This document shows, piece by piece, positions 29,969 to 38,765 of a DNA stretch of 64,000 nucleotides. The number at the start of each line of letters is the position of its first letter. The first letter of the stretch is position 1. This DNA comes from Bradyrhizobium nitroreducens (GTDB taxonomy: Bacteria; Pseudomonadota; Alphaproteobacteria; Rhizobiales; Xanthobacteraceae). Under the pieces are notes generated by a model that did not search any database, was not told where the DNA came from, and saw nothing but the letters and a program-made list of their open reading frames with translations. The DNA lies in assembly GCF_002776695.1 (NCBI RefSeq), contig NZ_LFJC01000003.1, positions 4,152,145-4,216,144 of the forward strand. The letters are read 5' to 3'. Position numbers and translations under genes: made by a program.

Positions 29969-30352
29969 ATGGACAAGAAGATGCACGACAAGGGGCTGGA
30001 AGTCCGCAAAGCGGTGCTCGGGGAAGCCTATGTCAACAACGCCCTGAAGAACGTCGACGACTTCAACCGTCCGTTCCAGGAGATGCTGAACGAATATTGC
30101 TGGGGCACCGTGTGGGGCCGCGAGGAGCTGCCGCGCAAGACCCGCAGCATGCTCAACATCGCCATGATCGCGATCCTCAACCGCCAGCACGAATTCCGCG
30201 CGCATCTGAAGGGCGCGCTCACCAACGGCGTCACCCGCGAGGAGATCCGCGAAATCCTGATGCAGGTCGCGATCTATGGCGGCATGCCGGCCGCCGTCGA
30301 CAGCTTCCGCATCGCGCGCGAGGTGTTTGCGGAGATCGACGGCAAGGCATGA
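29969..30352 (+). CDS. Carboxymuconolactone decarboxylase (CMD) family protein
   Basis: The 127-aa helical protein matches the CMD/AhpD-like fold (residues ~35-110: RKTRSMLNIAMIAILNRQHEFRAH broken as RKTRSMLNIAMIAIL then NRQHEFRAH, and TREEIREILMQVAIYGG). It lacks the CxxC of AhpD, so it fits the PcaC-like subfamily of aromatic catabolism rather than a peroxidase. No other protocatechuate genes are adjacent, so its substrate is open. The start has GAGGGAA 5 nt upstream. The next gene on this strand follows after a repeat. Confidence 0.87.
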   Translation: MDKKMHDKGLEVRKAVLGEAYVNNALKNVDDFNRPFQEMLNEYCWGTVWGREELPRKTRSMLNIAMIAILNRQHEFRAHLKGALTNGVTREEIREILMQVAIYGGMPAAVDSFRIAREVFAEIDGKA

Positions 30353-30371
30353 GGCTTAGCGCCAATCTCCA

Positions 30372-30527
30372 CTGTCATCCCGGACAAGCGGAGCGCAGAT
30401 CCTGGATCCATAACCACAGGGAGACGTGGTTACGGGGACCAGGAGTGACCGCTTCGGCATAACAACTCCTCCCGGGATTGGGTCCCGGATCGGCGCGCGC
30501 TTTGGGCGCGCTTGTCCGGGACGACAG
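30372..30527. repeat. Intergenic inverted repeat (CTGTCATCCCGGACAAGC family)
   Basis: CTGTCATCCCGGACAAGCG at the left faces the complement CGCTTGTCCGGGACGACAG at the right. Internal GGATCC-type, ACCACAGGG and GGTCCCGGATC arms nest inside. It lies between the CMD and dehydrogenase genes on the same strand and would be transcribed if the two form an operon. Confidence 0.82.
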
Positions 30528-30565
30528 CGCGGATGACGCAACAACAACAAACAGAAGGAAACACC

Positions 30566-31474
30566 ATGGACATCGGATTCATCGGCCTCGGAAACATGGG
30601 TTTCCCGATGGCGAGGCGGCTGATCGAGGCAGGACACAGGCTCGTCGTGTTCGACACCCGCAAGGAGGTCGCGGACAGGCTCGCGGCGCTCGGCGCCACA
30701 GTCGCGACATCGCCGAAGGACGTCGCCGACCAGGTCGAGACCGTGATGGCGAGCCTGCCCTCGCTGCAGGCCTCGCTCGAAGTTGCCACCGGCGCGAACG
30801 GCGTGATCGAGGGCAAGCGTGCCAAGCGCTTCGTCGACCTCTCCACCGTCGGCTCGGCGATGGCCGTGAAGATTCACGGCCTGCTCGCCAAGCGCAACAT
30901 CGTGCAGATCGACTGCCCCGTCTCCGGCGGTGTCGGCGGCGCCGAGAAGGGCACGCTGGCGGTGATGGTGTCCGGGCCCAGGTCCGAGTTCGAGCTGCTC
31001 AAGCCGGCGCTCGACGTGATCGGAAAAGTGTTCTTCATCGGCGAGAAGCCCGGTGCGGCCCAGACCATGAAGCTCGCCAACAATTTCCTGTCGGCGACCG
31101 CGATCGTGGCGACGTCCGAAGCGGTGGTGATGGGCGTCAAGGCCGGGCTCGATCCCGCCGTGATGATCGACGTCATCAATGCCGGCTCCGGCATGAACAC
31201 CGCGAGCCGCGACAAGTTTCCGCGCGCGGTGCTGCCGCGCAGCTTCGATTTCGGCTTCGCCACGGGACTGATGGTGAAGGACGTCCGGCTCGCGCTGGAG
31301 GAGATGAAGCAGCTCGGCCTGTCGATGGAGGTCGCGGATGCAGTCGGACGGTTGTGGGAGACCGTGATCAGCGCGGAGGGCGCCGAGTCCGACTTCACCG
31401 CGGCGATCAAGCCGATCGAGAAGAAGGCGGGTGTTGTGGTCGGCGGAGCGAAGGGGGGATTGGCCGGGAAGTAG
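30566..31474 (+). CDS. Beta-hydroxyacid dehydrogenase (3-hydroxyisobutyrate dehydrogenase-like)
   Basis: The 302-aa protein has the NAD(P)-binding GFIGLGNMGFPMA at residues 4-16. The substrate motif is DCPVSGGVGGAEKGTL (~123-138) and the catalytic lysine is in KLANNFLS (~173-180). Family members act on 3-hydroxyisobutyrate, tartronate semialdehyde or 6-phosphogluconate-like substrates. The exact one is not decidable. The start at 30566 has AGAAGGAAA upstream; an earlier in-frame codon at 30512 falls inside the repeat. Confidence 0.9.
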   Translation: MDIGFIGLGNMGFPMARRLIEAGHRLVVFDTRKEVADRLAALGATVATSPKDVADQVETVMASLPSLQASLEVATGANGVIEGKRAKRFVDLSTVGSAMAVKIHGLLAKRNIVQIDCPVSGGVGGAEKGTLAVMVSGPRSEFELLKPALDVIGKVFFIGEKPGAAQTMKLANNFLSATAIVATSEAVVMGVKAGLDPAVMIDVINAGSGMNTASRDKFPRAVLPRSFDFGFATGLMVKDVRLALEEMKQLGLSMEVADAVGRLWETVISAEGAESDFTAAIKPIEKKAGVVVGGAKGGLAGK

Positions 31475-31493
31475 CCATCCCGCAACCGCTTCA

Positions 31494-31576
31494 GTAGCCC
31501 GGATGGAGCGCAGCGTAATCCGGGATTGTTGCCGCTGGACGAGACCCCGGATTTCGCTGCGCTCCATCCGGGCTAC
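31494..31576. repeat. Perfect 22-bp inverted repeat (GTAGCCCGGATGGAGCGC family)
   Basis: The 22-bp arm at 31494-31515, beginning GTAGCCCGGATGG, is matched exactly by its complement at 31555-31576. Inner arms TAATCCGGG and CCCCGGATTT extend the pairing. It separates the convergent dehydrogenase and lysA genes. This sequence type is widely repeated in rhizobial genomes. Confidence 0.88.
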
Positions 31577-31586
31577 GGTCAATGGC

Positions 31587-32852
31587 TCACAGCCACGGCG
31601 CGGGCTTATCCATCGCAATCAGCTGCTCGACCTCGATGCGCGGGCGCACCACGGCGTATTGATCGTCCTTCACCAGTACCTCCGGCACCAGCGGCCTTGT
31701 GTTGTAGGTGCCGGCCTGCACCGCGCCGTAGGCACCTGCGGTCATGATGGCGATGAGATCGCCGGGCGCGGGCGTCGGCAGCGTGCGGTCGAGTGCCAGA
31801 TAGTCGCCGGTCTCGCAGACCGGGCCGACGACGTCGGCCATGATGGTGGCGGCGCCCTTGGCAGGCTGCTTCACCGGCAGGATGTCGTGATGCGCCTCGT
31901 AGAGCGTCGGGCGAATGAGGTCGTTCATCGCGGCGTCGATGATGACGAAATTCTTGCCGTCGCCGTGCTTCACATAGATCACCTTGGCGACCAGGATGCC
32001 GGCATTGCCGACGATCATGCGGCCCGGTTCGAACATCAGCGTGCAGCCGAGATTGTGGCTGACGCGCTTGACCATGGCGGCATAGGCGGCCGGCGCCGGC
32101 GGCGCCTCGCGATCCATGTAATAGGGAATGCCGAGGCCGCCGCCGAAATCGACGTGGCTGATATTGTGGCCGTCGGCCCGCAGCGTCTGCACGAATTCGG
32201 AGAGGATGCGGAACGCCGTCTCCATGCCGGAGAGGTCGGTGATCTGGCTGCCGATATGCACGTCGGTGCCGGTTACCTCGATGCCCGGGAGTTTCGCGGC
32301 GCGCGCGTAGACCTCACGGGCATGCACGATCGGGATGCCGAACTTGTTCTCGGACTTGCCGGTCGAGATTTTTGCGTGAGTGCCGGCGTCGACGTCGGGA
32401 TTGACGCGCAGCGAGATGCGCGCGGTCTTGCCCATCTCGGTCGCAAGCCGCGACAGCAGCTCGAGCTCCGGCTCGGATTCGACGTTGAGGCAGAGGATGT
32501 CGGCGGCGAGCGCGGCGCGCAGCTCGGTTTCGGTCTTGCCAACGCCGGAGAACAGAATCTTGTTTGGCGGAATGCCGGCGGCCAGCGCGCGCTTCAACTC
32601 ACCGCCCGAGACCACGTCGGCGCCGGCCCCGAGCTTGGCCAGCGTGCGCAGCACCGACTGGTTGGAGTTCGCCTTCATGGCGTAGCAGACCAGCACCTTT
32701 TCGCCGGCGAAGGCCTCGGTGAAGACGCGATAGTGCCGCTCCAGCGTCGCGGTCGAATAGCAGTAGAACGGCGTGCCGACGGTCGCGGCCAGCTCGGACA
32801 GGTTCACCGCCTCGGCGTGCAGCACGCCGTTGCGATAATCGAAATGATTCAT
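31587..32852 (-). CDS. lysA: Diaminopimelate decarboxylase
   Basis: The 421-aa product is a fold-III PLP decarboxylase that makes lysine from meso-diaminopimelate. It has the PLP lysine K60 in CYAMKANSN, HIGSQ, GGGLGIPY and the late ETGDY motif with the active-site glutamate region. Length is normal. It is the last gene of argH-lptM-lysA, starting 23 nt after lptM. Confidence 0.96.
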   Translation of the reverse strand: MNHFDYRNGVLHAEAVNLSELAATVGTPFYCYSTATLERHYRVFTEAFAGEKVLVCYAMKANSNQSVLRTLAKLGAGADVVSGGELKRALAAGIPPNKILFSGVGKTETELRAALAADILCLNVESEPELELLSRLATEMGKTARISLRVNPDVDAGTHAKISTGKSENKFGIPIVHAREVYARAAKLPGIEVTGTDVHIGSQITDLSGMETAFRILSEFVQTLRADGHNISHVDFGGGLGIPYYMDREAPPAPAAYAAMVKRVSHNLGCTLMFEPGRMIVGNAGILVAKVIYVKHGDGKNFVIIDAAMNDLIRPTLYEAHHDILPVKQPAKGAATIMADVVGPVCETGDYLALDRTLPTPAPGDLIAIMTAGAYGAVQAGTYNTRPLVPEVLVKDDQYAVVRPRIEVEQLIAMDKPAPWL

Positions 32853-32875
32853 GGCTTAGGCTCGGTTGCCCCGGC

Positions 32876-33172
32876 TTATTTCTTGCCGGGCGGTTCGTCC
32901 AGGAGCGGGTCGAGAATAAACGGTTTCTTCCGGCCCTTGGCCGCCGCCGGCGCGGCATCCGCACCCGATGAGGTGGGATTGAACATGCTCGACGACTTCT
33001 GGGCTGCGCTCTCGGTGTCGGTTGGAGCTGCAACGTTGGCCGTAGGCGCGTTGGAGGCGGTCGGCGGCAGATCCAGCGGACCCTTGCGGCCGCAGCCGGC
33101 CAGCGCGAGCGCCGTCAGGCTCAAGACAATGATGGCCCATCCCGAACCGGCCGGGCGAAACTTTGACGTCAC
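32876..33172 (-). CDS. lptM: Small lipoprotein LptM (YifL-like)
   Basis: The 98-aa lipoprotein has lipobox LAGC with the lipidated cysteine at residue 27, directly followed by GRKGPL. That CGxKGPL sequence marks LptM, which helps the LptD LPS translocon mature. The GTG at 33172 is supported by GTGGGGA upstream and gives a normal signal peptide. A frame extending to 33247 adds unlikely residues. Location between argH and lysA is the standard proteobacterial context. Confidence 0.88.
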   Translation of the reverse strand: MTSKFRPAGSGWAIIVLSLTALALAGCGRKGPLDLPPTASNAPTANVAAPTDTESAAQKSSSMFNPTSSGADAAPAAAKGRKKPFILDPLLDEPPGKK

Positions 33173-33263
33173 GACGAAATCCCCACTACGGGCCGCACCA
33201 TACAGAGATTGGCGCGCTCTGGCGAGAGCCGGATGACCATGAAACATCAGCGAAATTTTGCCC

Positions 33264-34661
33264 TCAGCCCAATTTTCGCTCTTTTTCCAGCCGCTTCGCC
33301 CAGGCCTTGGCCTGGGACGCCACGTTCTTCGGCGCGGTGCCGCCGAAGCTGGTGCGGCTCTTCACCGACGATTCGACCGAGAGCACGCCGAACACGTCCT
33401 TGGTGATCTTCGGCTCGATCGCCTGCATCTCCCCAAGCGGCAGCTCGTGCAGCGCCACGCCGCCCTCGGCGGCCTTGGCAACGATGCGGCCGGTGACGTG
33501 ATGGGCCTCGCGGAACGGCATCTTCAGCGTCCGCACCAGCCAGTCGGCGAGATCGGTCGCGGTGGCATAACCCTCGCCGGCAGCCGCTTTCATCCTGGCT
33601 TCGTCAGGCTCGAGGTCGCGGACCATGCCGGTCATGGCGCGGATCGCGAGCGACAGCGCGGCAAAGCCTTCCATCGCGCCCTGCTTGTCCTCCTGCATGT
33701 CCTTTTGATAGGCGAGCGGCAGGCCCTTCATCACGATCAACAGGCCGTTGAGCGCGCCGATGACGCGGCCGGTCTTGGCGCGCACGAGCTCGGCAGCGTC
33801 CGGATTGCGCTTCTGCGGCATGATCGAGGAGCCGGTCGTGAACTTGTCGCTGAGCCGGATCAGACCGACCAGCGGCGAGGTCCAGATCACGATCTCCTCG
33901 GCGAAGCGCGACATGTGCACGGCGCAGATCGAGGCTGCCGACAGCGTCTCCAGCACGAAGTCGCGATCGGAGACGGCGTCGAGCGAGTTCGCCATCGGAC
34001 GGTCGAAACCAAGCGCCTTCGCGGTGGCGTGGCGGTCGATCGGGAACGAGGTGCCGGCCAGCGCGGCGGCGCCGAGCGGCGATTCGTTGAGCCGCTTGCG
34101 CGCGTCCTGGAAGCGGCCGCGATCGCGCGCGGCCATCTCGACATAGGCAAGCAGATGATGGCCGAAGGTCACGGGCTGCGCGGTCTGCAGATGGGTGAAG
34201 CCGGGCATGACGGTTGCGGCATGTTCGAGCGCGCGATTGACCAGCGCCGCCTGGAACGCGGCAAGCGCGGCATCGGTCTCGTCGAGAACGTCGCGAACAT
34301 AGAGACGGAAGTCGGTCGCAACCTGGTCGTTGCGCGAGCGCGCGGTGTGCAGGCGGCCGGCGGCGGGGCCGATCAGCTCGGACAGGCGGCTCTCGACATT
34401 CATATGGATGTCCTCGAGCGCGCGCTTGAATTCGAAGCCGCCCTTGCCGATCTCTGACAAAATCGTGTCTAGACCCTTGCCGATATTTTTCGCATCAGAG
34501 CCCGTGATGATGCCTTGGCTGGCGAGCATCGCAGCGTGGGCCTTGGACGCGGCAATGTCCTGGGCGAACAGGTGACGATCGACGTCGATGGAGACGTTGA
34601 TCTCTTCCATGATCTCGTCGGGACGTTCCGAGAAACGGCCGCCCCACATCTTGTTGCTCAT
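33264..34661 (-). CDS. argH: Argininosuccinate lyase
   Basis: The 465-aa enzyme cleaves argininosuccinate to arginine and fumarate, the last step of arginine synthesis. It contains the superfamily signature GSSIMPQKRNPD (about residue 280), HTARSRNDQVATD and THLQTAQP. The start at 34661 (MSNKMWGGRFSE) is the family's usual beginning and has AGGGGA upstream. It heads argH-lptM-lysA and is divergent from tlpA. Confidence 0.96.
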   Translation of the reverse strand: MSNKMWGGRFSERPDEIMEEINVSIDVDRHLFAQDIAASKAHAAMLASQGIITGSDAKNIGKGLDTILSEIGKGGFEFKRALEDIHMNVESRLSELIGPAAGRLHTARSRNDQVATDFRLYVRDVLDETDAALAAFQAALVNRALEHAATVMPGFTHLQTAQPVTFGHHLLAYVEMAARDRGRFQDARKRLNESPLGAAALAGTSFPIDRHATAKALGFDRPMANSLDAVSDRDFVLETLSAASICAVHMSRFAEEIVIWTSPLVGLIRLSDKFTTGSSIMPQKRNPDAAELVRAKTGRVIGALNGLLIVMKGLPLAYQKDMQEDKQGAMEGFAALSLAIRAMTGMVRDLEPDEARMKAAAGEGYATATDLADWLVRTLKMPFREAHHVTGRIVAKAAEGGVALHELPLGEMQAIEPKITKDVFGVLSVESSVKSRTSFGGTAPKNVASQAKAWAKRLEKERKLG

Positions 34662-34762
34662 GATCCCCTGCTCACGCCTTGATTTGCCGCACGTTTGCCG
34701 GCCACTGCGAGCCGTACTAAGAGGCCCCTGATAGCCATATCTGCGACCGGATGACAAACGAT

Positions 34763-35428
34763 ATGCTCGACAAGAAGCCTTCCGCCACGCGCCGGGTCCC
34801 CCTCGTCATCGCCACAGTGGCGATCGGCGGCCTGGCCGGCTTCGCCGCCCTTTACGGGCTGGGCCTCAGCCGGTCGCCTGGCGGCGATCCGACCTGCAAG
34901 CCGGCGGTGGCGACGGCCCAGAAAATCGCCCCCCTCGCCCACGGCGAGCTGGCAGCGCTGACCATGGCGAGCGCCCCCCTGAAGCTGCCCGACCTCGCCT
35001 TCGAGGACGCCGACGGCAAGCCGAAGAAGCTGTCCGATTTCCGCGGCAAGACGCTGCTGGTGAACCTCTGGGCGACCTGGTGCGTGCCCTGCCGCAAGGA
35101 GATGCCCGCGCTGGACGAGCTCCAGGGCAAGCTGTCGGGGCCGAATTTCGAGGTGGTCGCGATCAATATCGACACCCGCGACGCCGAGAAGCCGAAAAAC
35201 TTCCTGAAGGAAGCCAATCTGGCCCGACTCAGCTATTTTAGCGACCCGAAAGCCAAGGTTTTTCAGGATCTTAAAGCGATAGGCCGGGCCCTGGGCATGC
35301 CCACTTCGGTGCTGGTCGATCCGCAGGGCTGCGAGATCGCGACGATTGCGGGACCGGCGGAGTGGGCGAGCGAGGACGCGCTGAAGCTGCTCCGGGCCGC
35401 GACCGGCAAGGCCGCCGCGTCGCTTTGA
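34763..35428 (+). CDS. tlpA: Thiol:disulfide interchange protein TlpA
   Basis: The 221-aa protein is anchored by one N-terminal membrane segment (~12-34). It carries a periplasmic thioredoxin domain with WCVPC (C107, C110). A second Cys pair is present (C45 and the Cys in DPQGCE). It closely resembles TlpA of B. japonicum in length, anchor and active site. That protein reduces the copper chaperone ScoI and CoxB during assembly of aa3-type cytochrome oxidase. The ATG at 34763 matches the described start; an ATG at 34751 is in frame. It is divergent from argH. Confidence 0.95.
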   Translation: MLDKKPSATRRVPLVIATVAIGGLAGFAALYGLGLSRSPGGDPTCKPAVATAQKIAPLAHGELAALTMASAPLKLPDLAFEDADGKPKKLSDFRGKTLLVNLWATWCVPCRKEMPALDELQGKLSGPNFEVVAINIDTRDAEKPKNFLKEANLARLSYFSDPKAKVFQDLKAIGRALGMPTSVLVDPQGCEIATIAGPAEWASEDALKLLRAATGKAAASL

Positions 35429-35431
35429 GGT

Positions 35432-35626
35432 TCAGGCCGTGACGTTGAGATTGCCGCCGACACCCGGGCCGACATTGGCGAGCGAGGGCTGACCGGCGCC
35501 GAGCAGCGTCAGGACGGTGGATTTCTCCATATCCGCGTTCTGCTTGGTCAGCGTCGCCGCAATATTCGACTGCAGCGCGCCTTGCTGAGCGGCCAGCATG
35601 GTGCTGACCATCGCCATCATGTCCAT
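35432..35626 (-). CDS. Putative motility protein, YjfB-like
   Basis: The 64-aa protein reads MDMMAMVSTMLAAQQGALQ and then a short amphipathic helix. This resembles the YjfB family (MDI--LS-----Q--v-~a--K-A-d). No transmembrane segment is present. YjfB-family genes are annotated as motility-linked but have no proven role. It ends 3 bp from the convergent tlpA stop. Confidence 0.65.
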   Translation of the reverse strand: MDMMAMVSTMLAAQQGALQSNIAATLTKQNADMEKSTVLTLLGAGQPSLANVGPGVGGNLNVTA

Positions 35627-35704
35627 TACGCGAACCCTCGTACTGGCCGCAGCCTAGGCGCGAGGGGTTAACGCGACATGAATTGTCACGAGTGAGGTGG
35701 GGCC

Positions 35705-35833
35705 GTGTCCCGGACGCGTCGCGTCATGCAATGACGCGACGCCGAGCCGGGACCCATGCATCATCATGCACGCGGCTTACTGGGCCCCGGCTCTGCAGCG
35801 CATCGCTGACGCGCTGCGCAGCGTCCGGGGCAC
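35705..35833. repeat. Intergenic inverted repeat (GTGTCCCGGACGCG family)
   Basis: GTGTCCCGGACGC at the left faces GCGTCCGGGGCAC at the right. Nested GCGTCGCGTCAT/ATGACGCGACGC and CCGGGACCCATGCATCATGATG-type arms fold in between. It lies upstream of the yjfB-like gene and downstream of the 3-hydroxybutyryl-CoA dehydrogenase gene (both minus). Confidence 0.8.
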
Positions 35834-35842
35834 GAGACCCAC

Positions 35843-36724
35843 TTACCTAGTCGGAACCGGCTTGGCGCCGCGGTAATCGTAGAATCCGCGCTGGGTCTTG
35901 CGGCCGAGCCAGCCGGCCTCGACGTATTTCACCAGCAGCGGGCACGGGCGATATTTGGAGTCGGCAAGGCCCTCGTGCAGCACCTGCATGATGGAGAGGC
36001 AGGTATCGAGGCCGATGAAATCGGCAAGCTCCAGCGGACCCATCGGATGATGCGCCCCGAGCTTCATCGCCGCGTCGATCGCCTCGACGTTGCCGACGCC
36101 TTCATACAGCGTGTAGATCGCCTCGTTGATCATCGGCAGCAGGATGCGGTTGACGATGAAGGCCGGGAAATCCTCGGAGACCGCGACCTGCTTGCCGAGC
36201 TTGCCGACGAATTCCTTGGACGCCTCGAAGGTGGAATCGTCGGTGGCGATGCCGCGGATCAGCTCCACCAGCTCCATCAACGGCACCGGATTCATGAAGT
36301 GAATGCCGATGAAACGCTCGGGCCGATCGGTGGCGGCGGCAAGGCGCGTGATCGAGATCGAGGACGTATCGGAGGCGACGATCGCCTCCGGCTTCAGCAC
36401 CGCGCAGAGCTCGTGGAGGATCTTGCGCTTGACCTCTTCCTTCTCGACCGCAGTCTCGATCACGAGGTCGCAATCGGCGAGATCGTCGAGCTTTTCGGCG
36501 GGCGTGATGCGCGCCATCGCCTTGGCCTTGTCGTCCTCGGTGACGGCCTTCTTGGAGACCTGGCGCGCCAGATTGCCGTTGATGGTCGCCATGCCCGACT
36601 TGAGGCGCTCGGCCGAGACGTCGTTGAGCACCACGTCGAAGCCAGCCAGCGCCGCGACATGCGCGATGCCATTGCCCATCTGACCCGCGCCGATCACGCC
36701 GACCTTCTTGATCACTGCCGCCAT
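35843..36724 (-). CDS. 3-hydroxybutyryl-CoA dehydrogenase
   Basis: The 293-aa product is a short-form 3-hydroxyacyl-CoA dehydrogenase. It has a Rossmann motif GVIGAGQMGNGIA (~9-21), catalytic His in GIHFMNPVPLMELVE, and the C-terminal 3HCDH domain with HHPMGPLELADFIGLD. It acts in beta-oxidation or polyhydroxybutyrate metabolism. It lies 208 bp downstream of the etfBA operon, in the same direction but after a strong terminator, with its own palindromic promoter region. Confidence 0.95.
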   Translation of the reverse strand: MAAVIKKVGVIGAGQMGNGIAHVAALAGFDVVLNDVSAERLKSGMATINGNLARQVSKKAVTEDDKAKAMARITPAEKLDDLADCDLVIETAVEKEEVKRKILHELCAVLKPEAIVASDTSSISITRLAAATDRPERFIGIHFMNPVPLMELVELIRGIATDDSTFEASKEFVGKLGKQVAVSEDFPAFIVNRILLPMINEAIYTLYEGVGNVEAIDAAMKLGAHHPMGPLELADFIGLDTCLSIMQVLHEGLADSKYRPCPLLVKYVEAGWLGRKTQRGFYDYRGAKPVPTR

Positions 36725-36782
36725 AATGTCATCCACCGGAACGGCGCGCATATCGCGCCTGTCTATCCTCCGAGCCGGGAGG

Positions 36783-36814
36783 TCTGATTTGATCAGAAGC
36801 TTGATTTAATCAGA
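36783..36814. promoter_or_regulatory. Palindromic operator candidate upstream of 3-hydroxybutyryl-CoA dehydrogenase
   Basis: TCTGATT (36783-36789) and AATCAGA (36808-36814) are inverted. Inside, TCTGAT-TTG-ATCAGA is a smaller palindrome and TTGATCAGA/TTTAATCAGA are direct repeats. The site is 59-90 nt upstream of the start codon. Such a design suits a dimeric regulator sensing acyl-CoA or nutrient state, but the regulator is unknown. Confidence 0.4.
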
Positions 36815-36885
36815 ACCCGGGCTCGAAACCTAGATTGGATCGCTTCCCCGGCGTGCCCCACGCCAAAGAAAACGCCTCAGAAATG

Positions 36886-36923
36886 AAACACCGGCCGGAG
36901 TTTATCCCTCCGGCCGGTGTTTT
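36886..36923 (-). terminator. Terminator after etfA (bidirectional hairpin)
   Basis: An 11-bp perfect stem (36889-36899 with 36909-36919) has a 9-nt loop. It is followed on the minus strand by a short T run and preceded by AAAA. It lies just beyond the etfA stop. The plus strand also has TTTT after the stem, so it could stop transcription both ways. Confidence 0.85.
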
Positions 36924-36932
36924 CGACGTCTT

Positions 36933-37877
36933 TTACTTGCCGAGCTTGCCGAGTTCGGTCGTCAGCTCAGGAACCGCCTGGTAGAGGTCGGCGACCAGGC
37001 CATAATCGGCAACCTGGAAGATCGGCGCGTCCTCGTCCTTGTTGATCGCGACGATCACCTTGGAGTCCTTCATGCCGGCCAGATGCTGGATCGCGCCGGA
37101 AATGCCGACCGCGACATAGAGCTCCGGCGCCACCACCTTGCCGGTCTGGCCGACCTGCCAGTCGTTCGGCGCATAGCCGGCGTCCACCGCGGCGCGCGAG
37201 GCGCCGACGCCGGCGCCGAGCTTGTCGGCGAGCGGCTCGATGTACTTGGCGAAGTTCTCGCGGCTCTGCATGGCGCGGCCACCGGAGACGATGATCTTGG
37301 CCGAGGTCAGCTCGGGGCGGTCGCTCTTGGCGACCTCCTCGCCGACGAAGGTCGACAGGCCGGGATCAGCCGCGGCCTGAACGGTCTCGACCGGTGCGTT
37401 GCCACCCTCGCCGGCTGCGGCGAAGGTCGATGTGCGCACCGTGATGACCTTCTTGGCGTCCTTGGACTTCACGGTCTGGATCGCGTTGCCGGCATAGATC
37501 GGCCGCTCATAGGTGTCGGGGGCGACCACCTTGGTGATCTCCGAGACCTGCATGACGTCGAGCAGGGCGGCGACACGCGGCATCACGTTCTTGAAGCGCG
37601 AGGTCGCGGGCGCGACGATCGCGTCATAGCCCGACGCCAGCGAGACGATCAGCGCGGCCAGCGGCTCGGCGAGATCGTGCGCGTAGAGGTCGCCGTCGGC
37701 GAGCAGCACCTTCTTGACGCCGGCAAGCTTGGCAGCGGCATCGGCGGCGGCCTTGGCGTTCTGGCCGGCGACCAGCACCTCGACATCCGCGCCGAGCGCG
37801 GCTGCTGCGGTCAGGGCCTTGTTGGTCGCATCCTTGAGCGACGCATTGTCGTGTTCGGCAATCAGAAGCGTCGTCAT
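36933..37877 (-). CDS. etfA: Electron transfer flavoprotein subunit alpha
   Basis: The 314-aa protein has the ETF N-terminal domain and the C-terminal FAD-binding domain with GGRAMQSRENF, GASRAAVDAG and YVAVGISGAIQHLAG. With EtfB it moves electrons from acyl-CoA and related dehydrogenases to the quinone pool. Start and etfB stop overlap by 1 nt, so the two are coupled. Confidence 0.97.
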   Translation of the reverse strand: MTTLLIAEHDNASLKDATNKALTAAAALGADVEVLVAGQNAKAAADAAAKLAGVKKVLLADGDLYAHDLAEPLAALIVSLASGYDAIVAPATSRFKNVMPRVAALLDVMQVSEITKVVAPDTYERPIYAGNAIQTVKSKDAKKVITVRTSTFAAAGEGGNAPVETVQAAADPGLSTFVGEEVAKSDRPELTSAKIIVSGGRAMQSRENFAKYIEPLADKLGAGVGASRAAVDAGYAPNDWQVGQTGKVVAPELYVAVGISGAIQHLAGMKDSKVIVAINKDEDAPIFQVADYGLVADLYQAVPELTTELGKLGK

Positions 37878-38626
37878 CAGAGCACCCCGGCTTCGTTCTT
37901 GAGTTTCGACACCAGCTCGGCGACGTCCTTGACCTTGACGCCGGCCTTGCGGCCCGCCGGTTCAGTGGTCTTGAGAACCTCGAGGCGCGCGGCGATGTCG
38001 ACGCCGTAATCGGCGACGGTCTTCTCCGCGATCGGCTTCTTCTTCGCCTTCATGATGTTCGGCAGCGAGGCATAGCGCGGCTCGTTGAGACGGAGATCGG
38101 TGGTGACGATCGCCGGTCCCTTGAGCTTGACGGTCTGCAGGCCGCCATCGACTTCGCGGGTCACCTTGAAGTCGGACCCTTCGACCTCGAGCTTCGAGGC
38201 GAACGTCGCCTGCGACCAGCCGAGCAGCGCGGCCAGCATCTGGCCGGTCTGGTTCGAGTCGTCGTCGATCGCCTGCTTGCCGAGAATGATGAGGCCCGGC
38301 TGCTCTTCGTCGGCGACCTTCTTCAGGATCTTGGCGACCGCGAGCGGCTCGACCGCGCCCTCGGCCTTCACCAGGATGCCGCGATCGGCGCCCATGGCAA
38401 GACCCGTGCGGATCGTCTCCGACGCCTGCGCCGGTCCAATGGAGACCACCACGACCTCGGTCGCCTTGCCGGCTTCCTTCAGACGCAGCGCTTCCTCGAC
38501 CGCGATTTCGTCGAACGGGTTCATCGACATCTTGACGTTGGCGAGTTCAACGCCCGATCCATCGCCCTTGACGCGGACCTTGACGTTGTAATCGACCACC
38601 CGCTTTACCGGCACTAAGACCTTCAT
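37877..38626 (-). CDS. etfB: Electron transfer flavoprotein subunit beta
   Basis: The 249-aa product starts MKVLVPVKRVVDYN and has the AMP-binding ETF beta fold with NPFDEIAVEEALRLKE and GKQAIDDDSNQTG. The ETF beta signature region is ~163-185. The ATG at 38626 is the family start and has GAGGATC upstream; a frame to 38644 adds only six residues. It is the first gene of etfBA. Confidence 0.97.
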   Translation of the reverse strand: MKVLVPVKRVVDYNVKVRVKGDGSGVELANVKMSMNPFDEIAVEEALRLKEAGKATEVVVVSIGPAQASETIRTGLAMGADRGILVKAEGAVEPLAVAKILKKVADEEQPGLIILGKQAIDDDSNQTGQMLAALLGWSQATFASKLEVEGSDFKVTREVDGGLQTVKLKGPAIVTTDLRLNEPRYASLPNIMKAKKKPIAEKTVADYGVDIAARLEVLKTTEPAGRKAGVKVKDVAELVSKLKNEAGVL

Positions 38627-38765
38627 CGATCCTCTTTCACTCAATTTGGGAGGGGGGTTATCAACTGGCGCGGAACCTAAAGGCCCGATCTGCCCCGGTC
38701 AACGCGCGAGCGGGCCTAATTTTGGCCTTCTGAAATGCGCAAGGCCCGCGGGTGGGCTCGATGGG

